From the IMG/VR virus record IMGVR_UViG_3300012008_000017, positions 1-38,599 of that record: DNA of 38,599 bases. One strand, 5' to 3'. The DNA comes from a virus. The notes below the pieces were generated by a model. The model had not been told where the DNA came from, did not search any database, and saw only the letters and a program-made list of their open reading frames with translations. Numbering within the stretch: position 1 is the stretch's first letter; the number at the start of each line of letters is the position of its first letter. Shown here one piece after another: positions 1 to 6,896 of this stretch. Made by a program: the position numbers and the translations under genes.

Positions 1-519
<519 letters not shown>

Positions 520-530
<11 letters not shown>

Positions 531-618
531 CCAGCATCTGCTTCTCACCGTTGGGGTGCTTGCGTTCGTCGCGATCGCGGTCGCGACGCACATCCTGTTG
601 AAGGACGGCCCGTCGTGA
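520..618 (+). CDS. tiny single-pass membrane protein
   Basis: A 32-residue frame starts at an ATG that overlaps the end of the repeat-protein gene and ends in a TGA overlapping the next GTG start. The sequence is MWPDQHLLL followed by a hydrophobic stretch (TVGVLAFVAIAVATHILL) and a short polar tail, so one membrane helix is predicted. The overlaps at both ends suggest translational coupling within the early operon. No family is recognised. Confidence 0.55.
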
Positions 619-800
619 GTGTCCTGGGGTGGCTCGGCGTCGCGATCCTCGCGTGGCTGGTCGCAGGCTTCGTACCTGTGCTCGCGTGGTGCGCGATCGT
701 CGAGATCTCAGCGCGCCGGCGGCGGCGTCGCAGCGCGCCGCTGATCGACCTGACCGGTGTGAAGCCGATCCCGTTCGACCGGGAGCGGATCGGCGCGTGA
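615..800 (+). CDS. small membrane protein with basic tail
   Basis: This is a 61-residue protein starting at GTG 615 inside the preceding stop context (GTGA). Residues 4-28 form one long hydrophobic segment (GWLGVAILAWLVAGFVPVLAW). A run of six arginines (EISARRRRRR) follows, consistent with the positive-inside rule, and then a polar C terminus. It is paired with the tiny membrane protein upstream. Two small membrane proteins in an early operon could act in superinfection exclusion or lysis timing, but this is only positional inference. The TGA overlaps the next GTG. Confidence 0.6.
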   Translation: MSVLGWLGVAILAWLVAGFVPVLAWCAIVEISARRRRRRSAPLIDLTGVKPIPFDRERIGA

Positions 801-1204
801 AGCGCGGCTCCCCGATGCGTCGGACGCCGTTCGCGCGCGCCACGAAGCCGCTGCGTGCGAAGCCGAAGCGCGCGAGCGAGGCTGTGCTCGAGGCTGCCGC
901 GGTGTTCAAGATCGTCGTGTGTTCGGAGCCGTGCATCGGCACCGAGATTTCGGGCCATGTCTGCGACGGTCCGCTGCAGGCGATGCACGTGGTGCCGAAG
1001 CAGACACTGAAACGTCGCGGCCTGCACGACCTGGTGTACGACGCGACCAATGGAATCGCGGGTTGCTACGAGATCCATCGGCGGCATGACCTCGCCGTAG
1101 AGAAGATTCCCCGGGCCCTGCTGCCGCAGCGTTGCGTCGAGTGGGCCCGCACGCACGGTGTGCTGGACGCGCTCGAGCGGCACTGGCCGGAGGCGACCAC
1201 GTGA
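797..1204 (+). CDS. HNH-type endonuclease-like protein
   Basis: This 135-residue protein starts at GTG 797, overlapping the previous stop. The N terminus is basic (KRGSPMRRTPFARATKPLRAK). The core reads C-x-E-P-C, then QAMHVVPK, then an Asn in DATNGIAGC, then EIHRRHD. This H...N...H spacing matches compact phage HNH or NinG-like nucleases, although the second zinc Cys pair is reduced to a single Cys. It probably cuts or resolves DNA in recombination or packaging. It sits two small genes upstream of integrase. The fold assignment rests on motif reading alone. Confidence 0.55.
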   Translation: MKRGSPMRRTPFARATKPLRAKPKRASEAVLEAAAVFKIVVCSEPCIGTEISGHVCDGPLQAMHVVPKQTLKRRGLHDLVYDATNGIAGCYEIHRRHDLAVEKIPRALLPQRCVEWARTHGVLDALERHWPEATT

Positions 1205-1332
1205 CCACCTTCACCGATCGTCGCAGCGGGGCGACTGCCGCGACGGGCGACGACACAGCCACCTCACGGCCTCTGTCGACGCACCAGGACGCCCCGCACA
1301 TTCTTCGTTCGTATGAACCGGAGCTCGGGTGA
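1201..1332 (+). CDS. hypothetical small protein
   Basis: A 43-residue frame starts at GTG 1201, overlapping the upstream TGA, and ends in a TGA overlapping the next GTG. It is polar and Thr/Ala/Asp-rich, with no recognised domain. The overlaps on both sides are the main evidence that it is translated. Confidence 0.45.
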   Translation: MTTFTDRRSGATAATGDDTATSRPLSTHQDAPHILRSYEPELG

Positions 1333-1577
1333 ACCTGGCCGATCTGTTGGTGCGGCTCGATCAGATCCGGGCGGATGAAGCGGCCGGGTTCGTCGTGCTC
1401 GTCATCGACGATGAGGACAACCGGCCGATCTCGGTTTACGGGCCGTGCCCAACACCGGAGGCTGCGCTCGTGCTCGCCGGTGATTTCGACCGTGACGAGC
1501 ACTCGGGCACGAATCCCGCCGACGGATCGCCCGGCTGGCGGCATGTAGTGTTGCCGCTCTTCGAGGCGCCGCAGTGA
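1329..1577 (+). CDS. hypothetical small acidic protein
   Basis: This 82-residue protein starts at GTG 1329 (GTGA overlap). It opens with an amphipathic LADLLVRLDQIRADEAAG segment and then a beta-like stretch, FVVLVIDDEDNRPISVYG. No family is recognised. It lies in the chain of overlapping early genes leading to integrase. Confidence 0.6.
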   Translation: MNLADLLVRLDQIRADEAAGFVVLVIDDEDNRPISVYGPCPTPEAALVLAGDFDRDEHSGTNPADGSPGWRHVVLPLFEAPQ

Positions 1578-1855
1578 CGCGGCTGGCGGACACGTTGGCG
1601 GCGGAGCTCGCGCAGCGCGCCTGGTTGGGCATCGACGCGCCGGCGGCTGAACCGACGGTCGCGGGGATCCGTGTCGCGCTTGCGCAGGGGATCCCGGGTG
1701 AGGTGTCGATGGAGGACGTCGGCGAGTGGGCACAGCCCGCGCTTGCGTCGCTGACCTATGCACCGAACGCCCTCGCCTTTGAAGGACGTCTGATCGGTGC
1801 GATCTCGGCCGCTTTGATCCTCGGCGCGAAGCTCCAGGAGACCCAGGGCACGTGA
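1574..1855 (+). CDS. hypothetical protein upstream of integrase
   Basis: This 93-residue protein starts at GTG 1574 and overlaps both neighbours by four bases. It is largely helical, with Ala-rich segments (ADTLAAELAQRAWLG and GRLIGAISAALILGAKLQ). No domain is recognised. Overlap of its stop with the integrase GTG suggests co-translation with the recombinase. An excisionase role is conceivable from position, but no winged-helix motif is visible. Confidence 0.55.
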   Translation: MTRLADTLAAELAQRAWLGIDAPAAEPTVAGIRVALAQGIPGEVSMEDVGEWAQPALASLTYAPNALAFEGRLIGAISAALILGAKLQETQGT

Positions 1856-2931
1856 CCGTGACCGTCGCTTCCGATTTGACTCTGGCGGCCGCGGCGCGGA
1901 TGCTGCGCGAGTCCGTGCGCGATCGCTCCTACAGGAGCACCCCGCTCGGTCTCGAGGTCGCGCGCTACTACCGGTGGAAGAAGAACGAGTGGGGCGCTGA
2001 AGAGAGCACGCTGCGTGACTACGAGGCGATCCTGCGCAATCTCTGCGTTCACTTCGCCGACCTCGAGCTCAAGGACTTCTCTCCACCCATCGGCATCGAG
2101 CGGCTCCGCGAGGCGATGGACTACTTCTGGGGCACAGCCGCTGCGCGCACCCGCAACAAGGTTCGGAGCGTCTGGATCGACTTCTTCGAGTGGGCCGTTC
2201 GTGAGGGACGTGGCATCCACGGCAACCCCGCGCGCGCACTCGCTAGGGCGAAGGCTCGTGACACCGAGAAGGAGCTGTTCGGCGAGAACTTCATCGACCG
2301 TGTCCTGACCGCCCAGACCTATGAGGCCGACTGGATCGGTGCGATTCTGATCTTGCGGTACGCGCTCAGGCGGTCCGGCGTGATGAACATCCAGCTGAAG
2401 CACTTCGACGTCGAGCGGCGCCTGCTGACTGTGCACACGAAGGGCGGACGGATTCACCCGTTGCCGATCCCCGACGACCTCTTCTGGCTCAAGCTGCTGT
2501 CGCTGCAGGCGCAAGGACTCGGCCCCGACTCGCCGCTGCTCTACCGCCAGGACACCCGCCGGATGAAGGTCGACGACGCGGACGCGACGGAGATCCTCCA
2601 GCTCGGCAACGGCCGATCCCAGGGATACGCGAACGTCACCCGCCGCCTCCACGATCGTAAGCCGACCGGGAAGCTCGTCCATCTTTGGTGGTACCGCCTC
2701 CTCGAGCGCGCCGACCTGATCCCGAAGGGCGTCACGGCAGGAATGAACATGCACCGCGGCCGTCACACCTCGATCACGGCGATGGTCAGAGGCACGCACA
2801 ACTTGAAGCTCGCTCAGATGCTCGCCGGCCACGCCGACATCCGCACGACCGCTGGGTACGCGAACCTCGACACCGCCGACCTCGAGGAAGCGATCACGCA
2901 GATCTACAACCTGGGCACGGACGAGGACTGA
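1852..2931 (+). CDS. int: tyrosine recombinase / phage integrase
   Basis: This 359-residue protein inserts the phage into the host chromosome through attP and a host attB. Residues about 10-110 form an N-terminal core-binding (SAM-like) domain; the rest is the catalytic domain. The catalytic set is visible: Arg173 in ALRRSG, Lys197 in HTKGGR, His301-x-x-Arg304 in MHRGRHTS, His327 in LAGHAD and nucleophile Tyr336 in TAGYANL. Length is normal for XerC/phage-type integrases without a long arm-binding extension. The start is GTG, overlapping the upstream stop. The attP-like tRNA segment lies about 550 bp downstream, a typical int-attP arrangement with two small genes between. Confidence 0.93.
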   Translation: MTVTVASDLTLAAAARMLRESVRDRSYRSTPLGLEVARYYRWKKNEWGAEESTLRDYEAILRNLCVHFADLELKDFSPPIGIERLREAMDYFWGTAAARTRNKVRSVWIDFFEWAVREGRGIHGNPARALARAKARDTEKELFGENFIDRVLTAQTYEADWIGAILILRYALRRSGVMNIQLKHFDVERRLLTVHTKGGRIHPLPIPDDLFWLKLLSLQAQGLGPDSPLLYRQDTRRMKVDDADATEILQLGNGRSQGYANVTRRLHDRKPTGKLVHLWWYRLLERADLIPKGVTAGMNMHRGRHTSITAMVRGTHNLKLAQMLAGHADIRTTAGYANLDTADLEEAITQIYNLGTDED

Positions 2932-2936
2932 CGGCG

Positions 2937-3281
2937 ATGGCGGACGTGAAAATCTCGATCGTCAGCACGCCCGCTGACCGGGCGCTCGTCGAGGTCGGTC
3001 GCGAGCTCGCGGCGGCTCGCCGGCGCTTCGGCGCGATGGCGTCTCCCCACGAAGGCCACTCGGTCATCCGTGAGGAGTTCGAGGAGCTGTGGGAGCACGT
3101 CCGCTCGAACACTGGCCGGTCGCGCGAGGCGCGCGCGGAGGCTATCCAGCTCGCCGCGATGGCCGTCCGCTACGTCGTCGACCTGTGCGGCCCTCCCGGT
3201 GCCGCCGGCGGCCTGAAGTGCGACACCCACGACCAGCCGGATTGCCCCACCTGTCTCAGATGGGCAGCGGAGAGCGCGTGA
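2937..3281 (+). CDS. MazG-like nucleotide pyrophosphohydrolase-type protein
   Basis: This 114-residue protein starts at ATG 2937, five bases after the integrase stop. The central helix EEFEELWEHVRSN and the later EAIQLAAMAVRYVVDL reproduce the ExxE...E/D pattern of all-alpha MazG/dUTPase-like NTP pyrophosphatases found in many actinophages. Such enzymes would hydrolyse noncanonical or excess NTPs. The C terminus carries a possible small metal site (KCDTHDQPDCPTC). The family call is by pattern only; a non-catalytic relative is possible. Confidence 0.55.
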   Translation: MADVKISIVSTPADRALVEVGRELAAARRRFGAMASPHEGHSVIREEFEELWEHVRSNTGRSREARAEAIQLAAMAVRYVVDLCGPPGAAGGLKCDTHDQPDCPTCLRWAAESA

Positions 3282-4252
3282 CCCCCCAGGTCTACGTCTA
3301 CGCGTGGGGGAACAACGAGCGCCGGGCTGCGCTGAAGGGCCGTCGGTGTGTGATCGAGGCCCGCGGCGGCATGCGCACTGTCCTGGTGCGGTTCCTGGAC
3401 ACAGGCGAGCGGGTGACGACGAGCATCAGAGCGCTTCGTAGGGAAGTGTTTCCTACGGAAAACGCTCTGAGCAGGATTTATGGAGGCGGCGGGAATCGAA
3501 CCCGCGTAAGCGGCAATCCCGACGCACCGGATTTGCAGGGAGAACGCGCAAGCGTTCCCGCGGATCCCGCTCGACCACGACTTAGTAACACCAAGATCCC
3601 ACACAGGGGACGGCCGGCGAAGCGTGCCGGTGACTGGGCGATGCTCGACGCTCGCGGTTCGTCCGCGGCCACTCGGGCTGTGGTGCCGACTACCAAAGTG
3701 TCGGGCACCGTCACGTCGAGGCTGTCCCCGCCTGACGCGCACGACGGGGGCGGGCTCGACCGCAGGGTCGATGCTCGCCCCCTGCTCTGCACGCCGGCCG
3801 CTTGCGAGGCCGAGGCCGTGTCCCCTCACAAGGAGATCTCTGATTCGCGCTGTCGCTGTCATCGCGGCGGGCTTCGCCTGCATGGTGTTGCTCGCCCCCA
3901 CTGCAAGGTCAGGTACCAGCACGCCGCGCTCGTATGCGCACCAGTTGACGATCGCCATGTGGCACTCCGAGGCGGAGTGGCGCGCGTTGGACGCGGTCGT
4001 GATGCCGGAGTCGGGTTGGAATCCGTGTCGTCACTACCCGTCGACGACGGACTGTCGCTACACCGGCTCGAACAGCTGCGGGATCCCGCAGGCGAACCCG
4101 TGCCCGTCAGCGTGGCGGGGACGACTCGGGGTCACGTGGCGTGCGCAGGTGCGGTGGCTGATCTCGTATGTGAAGCGCCGGCACGGCTCACCGTCGGGCG
4201 CGCTCGCGTTCAGACGCGTCCACGGCTGGTACTGACCGGGGCTGCTGCGTGA
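3278..4252 (+). CDS. small phage protein whose frame runs open through attP (end uncertain)
   Basis: The frame starts at GTG 3278, overlapping the upstream TGA. Residues 1-58, about 3278-3451, look like a genuine small beta-rich phage protein (PQVYVYAWGNN, RRCVIEARGG, VLVRFLDTGERVTTS, ALRRE). No in-frame stop follows until 4252. The frame therefore crosses a strong hairpin at 3427-3469 and the tRNA-like attP at 3481-3538, where it reads the typical spurious GGGNRTRV string, and then runs antiparallel in phase to a different real gene. The biological product is probably the first 60-70 residues. In the prophage the 3' end would be replaced by host sequence. Function unknown. Confidence 0.4.
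   Translation: MTPQVYVYAWGNNERRAALKGRRCVIEARGGMRTVLVRFLDTGERVTTSIRALRREVFPTENALSRIYGGGGNRTRVSGNPDAPDLQGERASVPADPARPRLSNTKIPHRGRPAKRAGDWAMLDARGSSAATRAVVPTTKVSGTVTSRLSPPDAHDGGGLDRRVDARPLLCTPAACEAEAVSPHKEISDSRCRCHRGGLRLHGVARPHCKVRYQHAALVCAPVDDRHVALRGGVARVGRGRDAGVGLESVSSLPVDDGLSLHRLEQLRDPAGEPVPVSVAGTTRGHVACAGAVADLVCEAPARLTVGRARVQTRPRLVLTGAAA
3427..3469 (+). terminator. nested inverted repeat upstream of attP (terminator or protein site)
   Basis: Outer arms CAGAGCG (3427-3433) and CGCTCTG (3463-3469) enclose a second dyad. The inner arms are CGTAGGGAA (3437-3445) and TTTCCTACG (3449-3457), pairing with one G-T wobble around a 3-base loop. There is no clear T-tract, so it could be a terminator for the early operon or a binding site for integrase or an excisionase next to the core site. 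Confidence 0.5.
3481..3538 (-). other. attP: attP core-like segment: 3' half of a host tRNA gene
   Basis: On the minus strand the segment reads from an anticodon-loop-like CTGCAAA, through a TCCGG anticodon-stem arm and a roughly 21-base variable region. A perfect T-arm follows (GCGGG, loop TTCGATT, CCCGC; 3505-3489), then acceptor arm CGCCTCC (3488-3482) and discriminator A (3481). No matching 5' acceptor GGAGGCG or 5' anticodon-stem arm is present upstream, and CCA is absent. It is therefore half a tRNA, exactly what integrases that target the anticodon loop carry in attP. The long variable region points to a class II tRNA (Leu/Ser type) or a tRNA-Sec-like gene as attB. Confidence 0.75.
3539..3839. 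other. non-coding attP flank with inverted repeats
   Basis: There is no convincing gene in these 300 bases. Immediately next to the core is a hairpin, GAACGC-GCAA-GCGTTC (3542-3557), with a GNRA-type loop. A second dyad has arms GGTGCCGAC (3682-3690) and GTCGGGCACC (3700-3709), pairing with a one-base bulge. Both are candidates for arm-type integrase or regulator sites. The region ends with an AAGGAG ribosome-binding site (3830-3835) for the transglycosylase-like gene. Confidence 0.5.
3840..4235 (+). CDS. exported lytic-transglycosylase-like protein (non-ATG start)
   Basis: This is a protein of about 131 residues. It opens with a signal-like segment (IRAVAVIAAGFACMVLLAPTARS), followed by a small lysozyme-fold domain. 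The likely catalytic Glu57 lies in MPESGWNP. Four Cys (NPC, DC, NSC, NPC) may form disulphides outside the membrane. SNSCGIPQ and the terminal HGWY match SLT/aggregation-promoting-factor-like transglycosylases of actinobacteria and their phages. AAGGAG at 3830-3835 fits CTG 3840 (4 bases) or ATT 3843 (7 bases). The only in-frame ATG upstream (3624) would add a non-hydrophobic 72-residue leader, so a rare start is preferred. It probably cleaves peptidoglycan. Confidence 0.7.
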   Translation: MIRAVAVIAAGFACMVLLAPTARSGTSTPRSYAHQLTIAMWHSEAEWRALDAVVMPESGWNPCRHYPSTTDCRYTGSNSCGIPQANPCPSAWRGRLGVTWRAQVRWLISYVKRRHGSPSGALAFRRVHGWY

Positions 4253-5958
4253 GCGCGGTCGCGATCGTAGACGGCCGCGCCGTCGTGACGTTCGACCGGT
4301 TCGACCTTGATGCGTACGAGCTGTTCTTGAAGGCGAAGAAGTTGCCGGAGCGCGAGCTGTCGTACGACTGGCGCACCGATTCGTACACGTTGTCGACGGC
4401 CGCGCGGTATGCGGGGATGCTCGACGAGGGGCTCGCTGCGTCCACCGCCGCGGCTGAGCCTCTCGCCGAGCATCTGTTCGACTATCAGGCGTTCATCGTC
4501 GGCGAGGCGTTGGCTGCGCGCCGGTATGCGATCTGGGCTGACACTGGGTTGGGGAAGACGGCGATGTTTTTGGAGTGGGCCCGTCAGGTGCAGGCCTGGA
4601 CCGGCGGGCGTGTGTTGGTGTTCTCGCCGACGCATGAGTTGATCGCGCAGACGTGCGAGGAGTGGCGGCACTTCTACCCGGACGCCGTCCCGCTCGACCG
4701 GTTGACGACGCGTGTCGCGTTGGCTGAGTGGTGCGCTGGTGACGGGCCCGGGATCGGCATCGCGACGTACGCGCTGATGGTGCCGGGGCAACTCGACGAA
4801 CTGCGCCGCCTCGCGGGTCTCGTGCTCGACGAGTCGTCGCTGTTGAAGTCAGGTGGCGGGACGATCAAGTGGAACGTCATCCATTCCGCGAAGGGCATCG
4901 ACTACAAGCTCAGCTGTACGGCGACGCCGGCGCCGAACGACACGATGGAGTACGCGTCGCAGGCGGCGTTCCTGGAGAAGCTCCGCAACGAGGGCGAGAT
5001 CCTCTGGACGTACTTCACCCGCGACAACAAGACGAACGCGTGGTCGGTGAAGCCGCACGCGCGGGAGGCGTTCTTCCGGTTTATGTCGTCGTGGTCGATC
5101 TATCTCCGCGATCCGGCGCATTACGGCTTCGCGGACATTCTGGCGACGTTGCCGCCTCCGGTGATCCATGAGTGGCCGGTCGAGATCACCGAGGCGCAGC
5201 GCGGCCTGATGCAGGAGCTGCTCGCGCATGAGGGCCGCGGCCTTTTCGATGAGCGGCTGGGTGTGCGTGAGCGGTCGAAGTTGTCGCAGATCGCGAAGGG
5301 CTTCGTGTACGAGAAGGCGTTGGAGGGGACGGCGGCGGCCGTGGGCCAGACTGCTGTTTCGGGCGCTGCCGCCATCAACGGTGAACCCGAGCGAGTCGCC
5401 GCCCCCTCGAACGCCCGCACCGTAACCCGTGTTCAGTCGCGGAAGCCGCGGCTCGTCGCGGAGCTCGCGATCGACGAGTCGCGTCGCGGCCGGCCGACGA
5501 TCGTCTGGACGGTCTTCGACGAAGAGTCCGAGATCCTGTGTGCCGAGCTCGCCGCCCAGGCGAGCGGTGTGCGCGTCGCCGCGTTGCATGGCTCGATGAG
5601 CGACGCGGCGCGCGCGACCGCGCTCGACGACTTCCGCGCGGGCCGCGTTGAGGTGCTCGTGTCGAAGGCGTCGCTGATCGGCTACGGGCTGAACTTGCAG
5701 CACGCGCAGGCGATGGTGTTCTCGGGCTTCGACGACAGCTTTGAGCGGATGTATCAGGCGATCCGCCGTGCGTACCGGTTCGGCCAGACCGAGACGGTGC
5801 ATGTGCATGTGCCGTTCGTGCCCGAGCTCGAGGGGCTGATGCTCACGAACGTCAACCGTAAGCAGGCCCTGTTCGAGGCCGACGTCTCGACGCAGGAGAT
5901 CAATTACCGCGCGGCGCTCGCTGACGCGCTCCCAATCATCCAACTGGAGGCTGCGTGA
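4249..5958 (+). CDS. SNF2-family DNA helicase / translocase
   Basis: This 569-residue superfamily-2 ATPase starts at GTG 4249. Motif I is TGLGKT (Lys103), motif II LDESS (Asp194-Glu195) and motif III SCTATP. The second RecA lobe carries IVWTVFDE, GYGLNLQ (motif V) and QAIRRAYRFGQ (motif VI, from Gln503), with the Gln typical of SNF2 proteins. It translocates on double-stranded DNA and probably acts in phage recombination or repair. It overlaps the downstream methyltransferase start and heads a cluster with two methyltransferases and a VRR-NUC nuclease. SNF2 with VRR-NUC is a recurring pair in phages. A linker around 5330-5440 (residues about 361-398), Ala- and Val-rich, looks like an insertion between the lobes. 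Confidence 0.9.
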   Translation: MSAVAIVDGRAVVTFDRFDLDAYELFLKAKKLPERELSYDWRTDSYTLSTAARYAGMLDEGLAASTAAAEPLAEHLFDYQAFIVGEALAARRYAIWADTGLGKTAMFLEWARQVQAWTGGRVLVFSPTHELIAQTCEEWRHFYPDAVPLDRLTTRVALAEWCAGDGPGIGIATYALMVPGQLDELRRLAGLVLDESSLLKSGGGTIKWNVIHSAKGIDYKLSCTATPAPNDTMEYASQAAFLEKLRNEGEILWTYFTRDNKTNAWSVKPHAREAFFRFMSSWSIYLRDPAHYGFADILATLPPPVIHEWPVEITEAQRGLMQELLAHEGRGLFDERLGVRERSKLSQIAKGFVYEKALEGTAAAVGQTAVSGAAAINGEPERVAAPSNARTVTRVQSRKPRLVAELAIDESRRGRPTIVWTVFDEESEILCAELAAQASGVRVAALHGSMSDAARATALDDFRAGRVEVLVSKASLIGYGLNLQHAQAMVFSGFDDSFERMYQAIRRAYRFGQTETVHVHVPFVPELEGLMLTNVNRKQALFEADVSTQEINYRAALADALPIIQLEAA

Positions 5959-6896
5959 GCGAGTTCGCGATCCACTGCTGCGACTGCGTGACCGGGTTCG
6001 GCGAGCACCTGAAGCCGGAGTCGGTCGACCTGACCGTGTCGTCGATCCCATTCGGCTCCCTGTTCATGTACTCGGGGAAGAACGAGGACATCGGTAACAA
6101 CCAGGACGGCACGGATTTCGTGCAGTCGATGTTCGGCCTGCACCTCCGGTTCTGCGTTGAGCAGCTGCTCGCGGCTCACAAGCCGGGCACGAACGCGTGC
6201 ATCCACATTCAGCAGCTCGTCACCTATCGGGTGCAGCACGGCTACATGGGCCGCCGTGACTTCCGCGGCGCGGTGATCGACGTGTTCGAGGCTGCAGGCT
6301 GGGAGTGGAAGGGCGAGGTGTCGATCCCGAAGAACCCGCAGGTGATCGCGCGCCGGCAGAAGCTCCATTCGCTGTTGTTCAAGACGGCGAAGACGAACGC
6401 GCGCAACCTCGCCCCGGCCGTCAACGATTTCTTGTTGATCTTCCAGAAGCCCGGTGAGGCCGTCCCGGTGAAGGCGATGCGCCATGAGGGCAACCCTGAC
6501 GGATGGATCACCGGCTCGGATTGGATCCGGTGGGCGCGCGGCACGTGGGATGACATCCGCGAGACCGACGTCCTTGAAGGGTGGAAGACCGCACGTGAGG
6601 ACGACGACGAGAAGCACGTGTGCCCGCTGCAGCTTGAGGTGATCCGCCGCTGCGTGATGCTCTACAGCAACCCGGGCGAGATCGTCTGCGATCCGTTTAT
6701 GGGGATCGGCTCGACCGCCTACACCGCGTTGAACGGCCCAAGTCCGGCGACGGGCCTGTCCGTGGGCTCGCCGCGGCGGGTGGTCGGGTTCGAGTTGAAG
6801 GAGAGCTACCACGCCTCTGCCGTGAAGAACGCGCAACTCGCCCTCGACGGCGGCGCCGACGCTGACCAGCTGACGCTCGAAGAAGCCGCCGCGTGA
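5955..6896 (+). CDS. beta-class N4/N6 DNA methyltransferase
   Basis: This 313-residue AdoMet-dependent enzyme starts at GTG 5955, overlapping the helicase stop. The order catalytic motif first, AdoMet motif last defines the beta class. Motif IV lies near residue 25 in DLTVSSIPFG, where IPF replaces the common PPY. Motif I near residue 246 is CDPFMGIGST, followed by VGFELKESY. It should methylate adenine N6 or cytosine N4 at a short site. A stretch after motif I (NGPSPATGLSVGSPRR) is longer than usual and may be an insertion. No cognate restriction enzyme is adjacent, so protection of phage DNA is the likeliest role. The IPF variant may affect target choice. Confidence 0.88.
   Translation: MSEFAIHCCDCVTGFGEHLKPESVDLTVSSIPFGSLFMYSGKNEDIGNNQDGTDFVQSMFGLHLRFCVEQLLAAHKPGTNACIHIQQLVTYRVQHGYMGRRDFRGAVIDVFEAAGWEWKGEVSIPKNPQVIARRQKLHSLLFKTAKTNARNLAPAVNDFLLIFQKPGEAVPVKAMRHEGNPDGWITGSDWIRWARGTWDDIRETDVLEGWKTAREDDDEKHVCPLQLEVIRRCVMLYSNPGEIVCDPFMGIGSTAYTALNGPSPATGLSVGSPRRVVGFELKESYHASAVKNAQLALDGGADADQLTLEEAAA

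Noticed and set aside
1756-2832. Long minus-strand frames opposite integrase and other genes
   Set aside because: These are high-GC shadow frames with Arg/Leu/Val-rich composition and no motifs; the + strand genes carry full catalytic sets.
3481-3600. Complete phage-encoded tRNA on the minus strand
   Set aside because: No 5' acceptor arm GGAGGCG, no D-arm and no 5' anticodon-stem arm pair with the 3' half, so it is an attP tRNA fragment.
3624-3839. N-terminal extension of the transglycosylase-like gene from ATG 3624
   Set aside because: The extra residues are Arg/Pro/Cys-rich, would bury the signal peptide, and ignore the well-placed AAGGAG at 3830.
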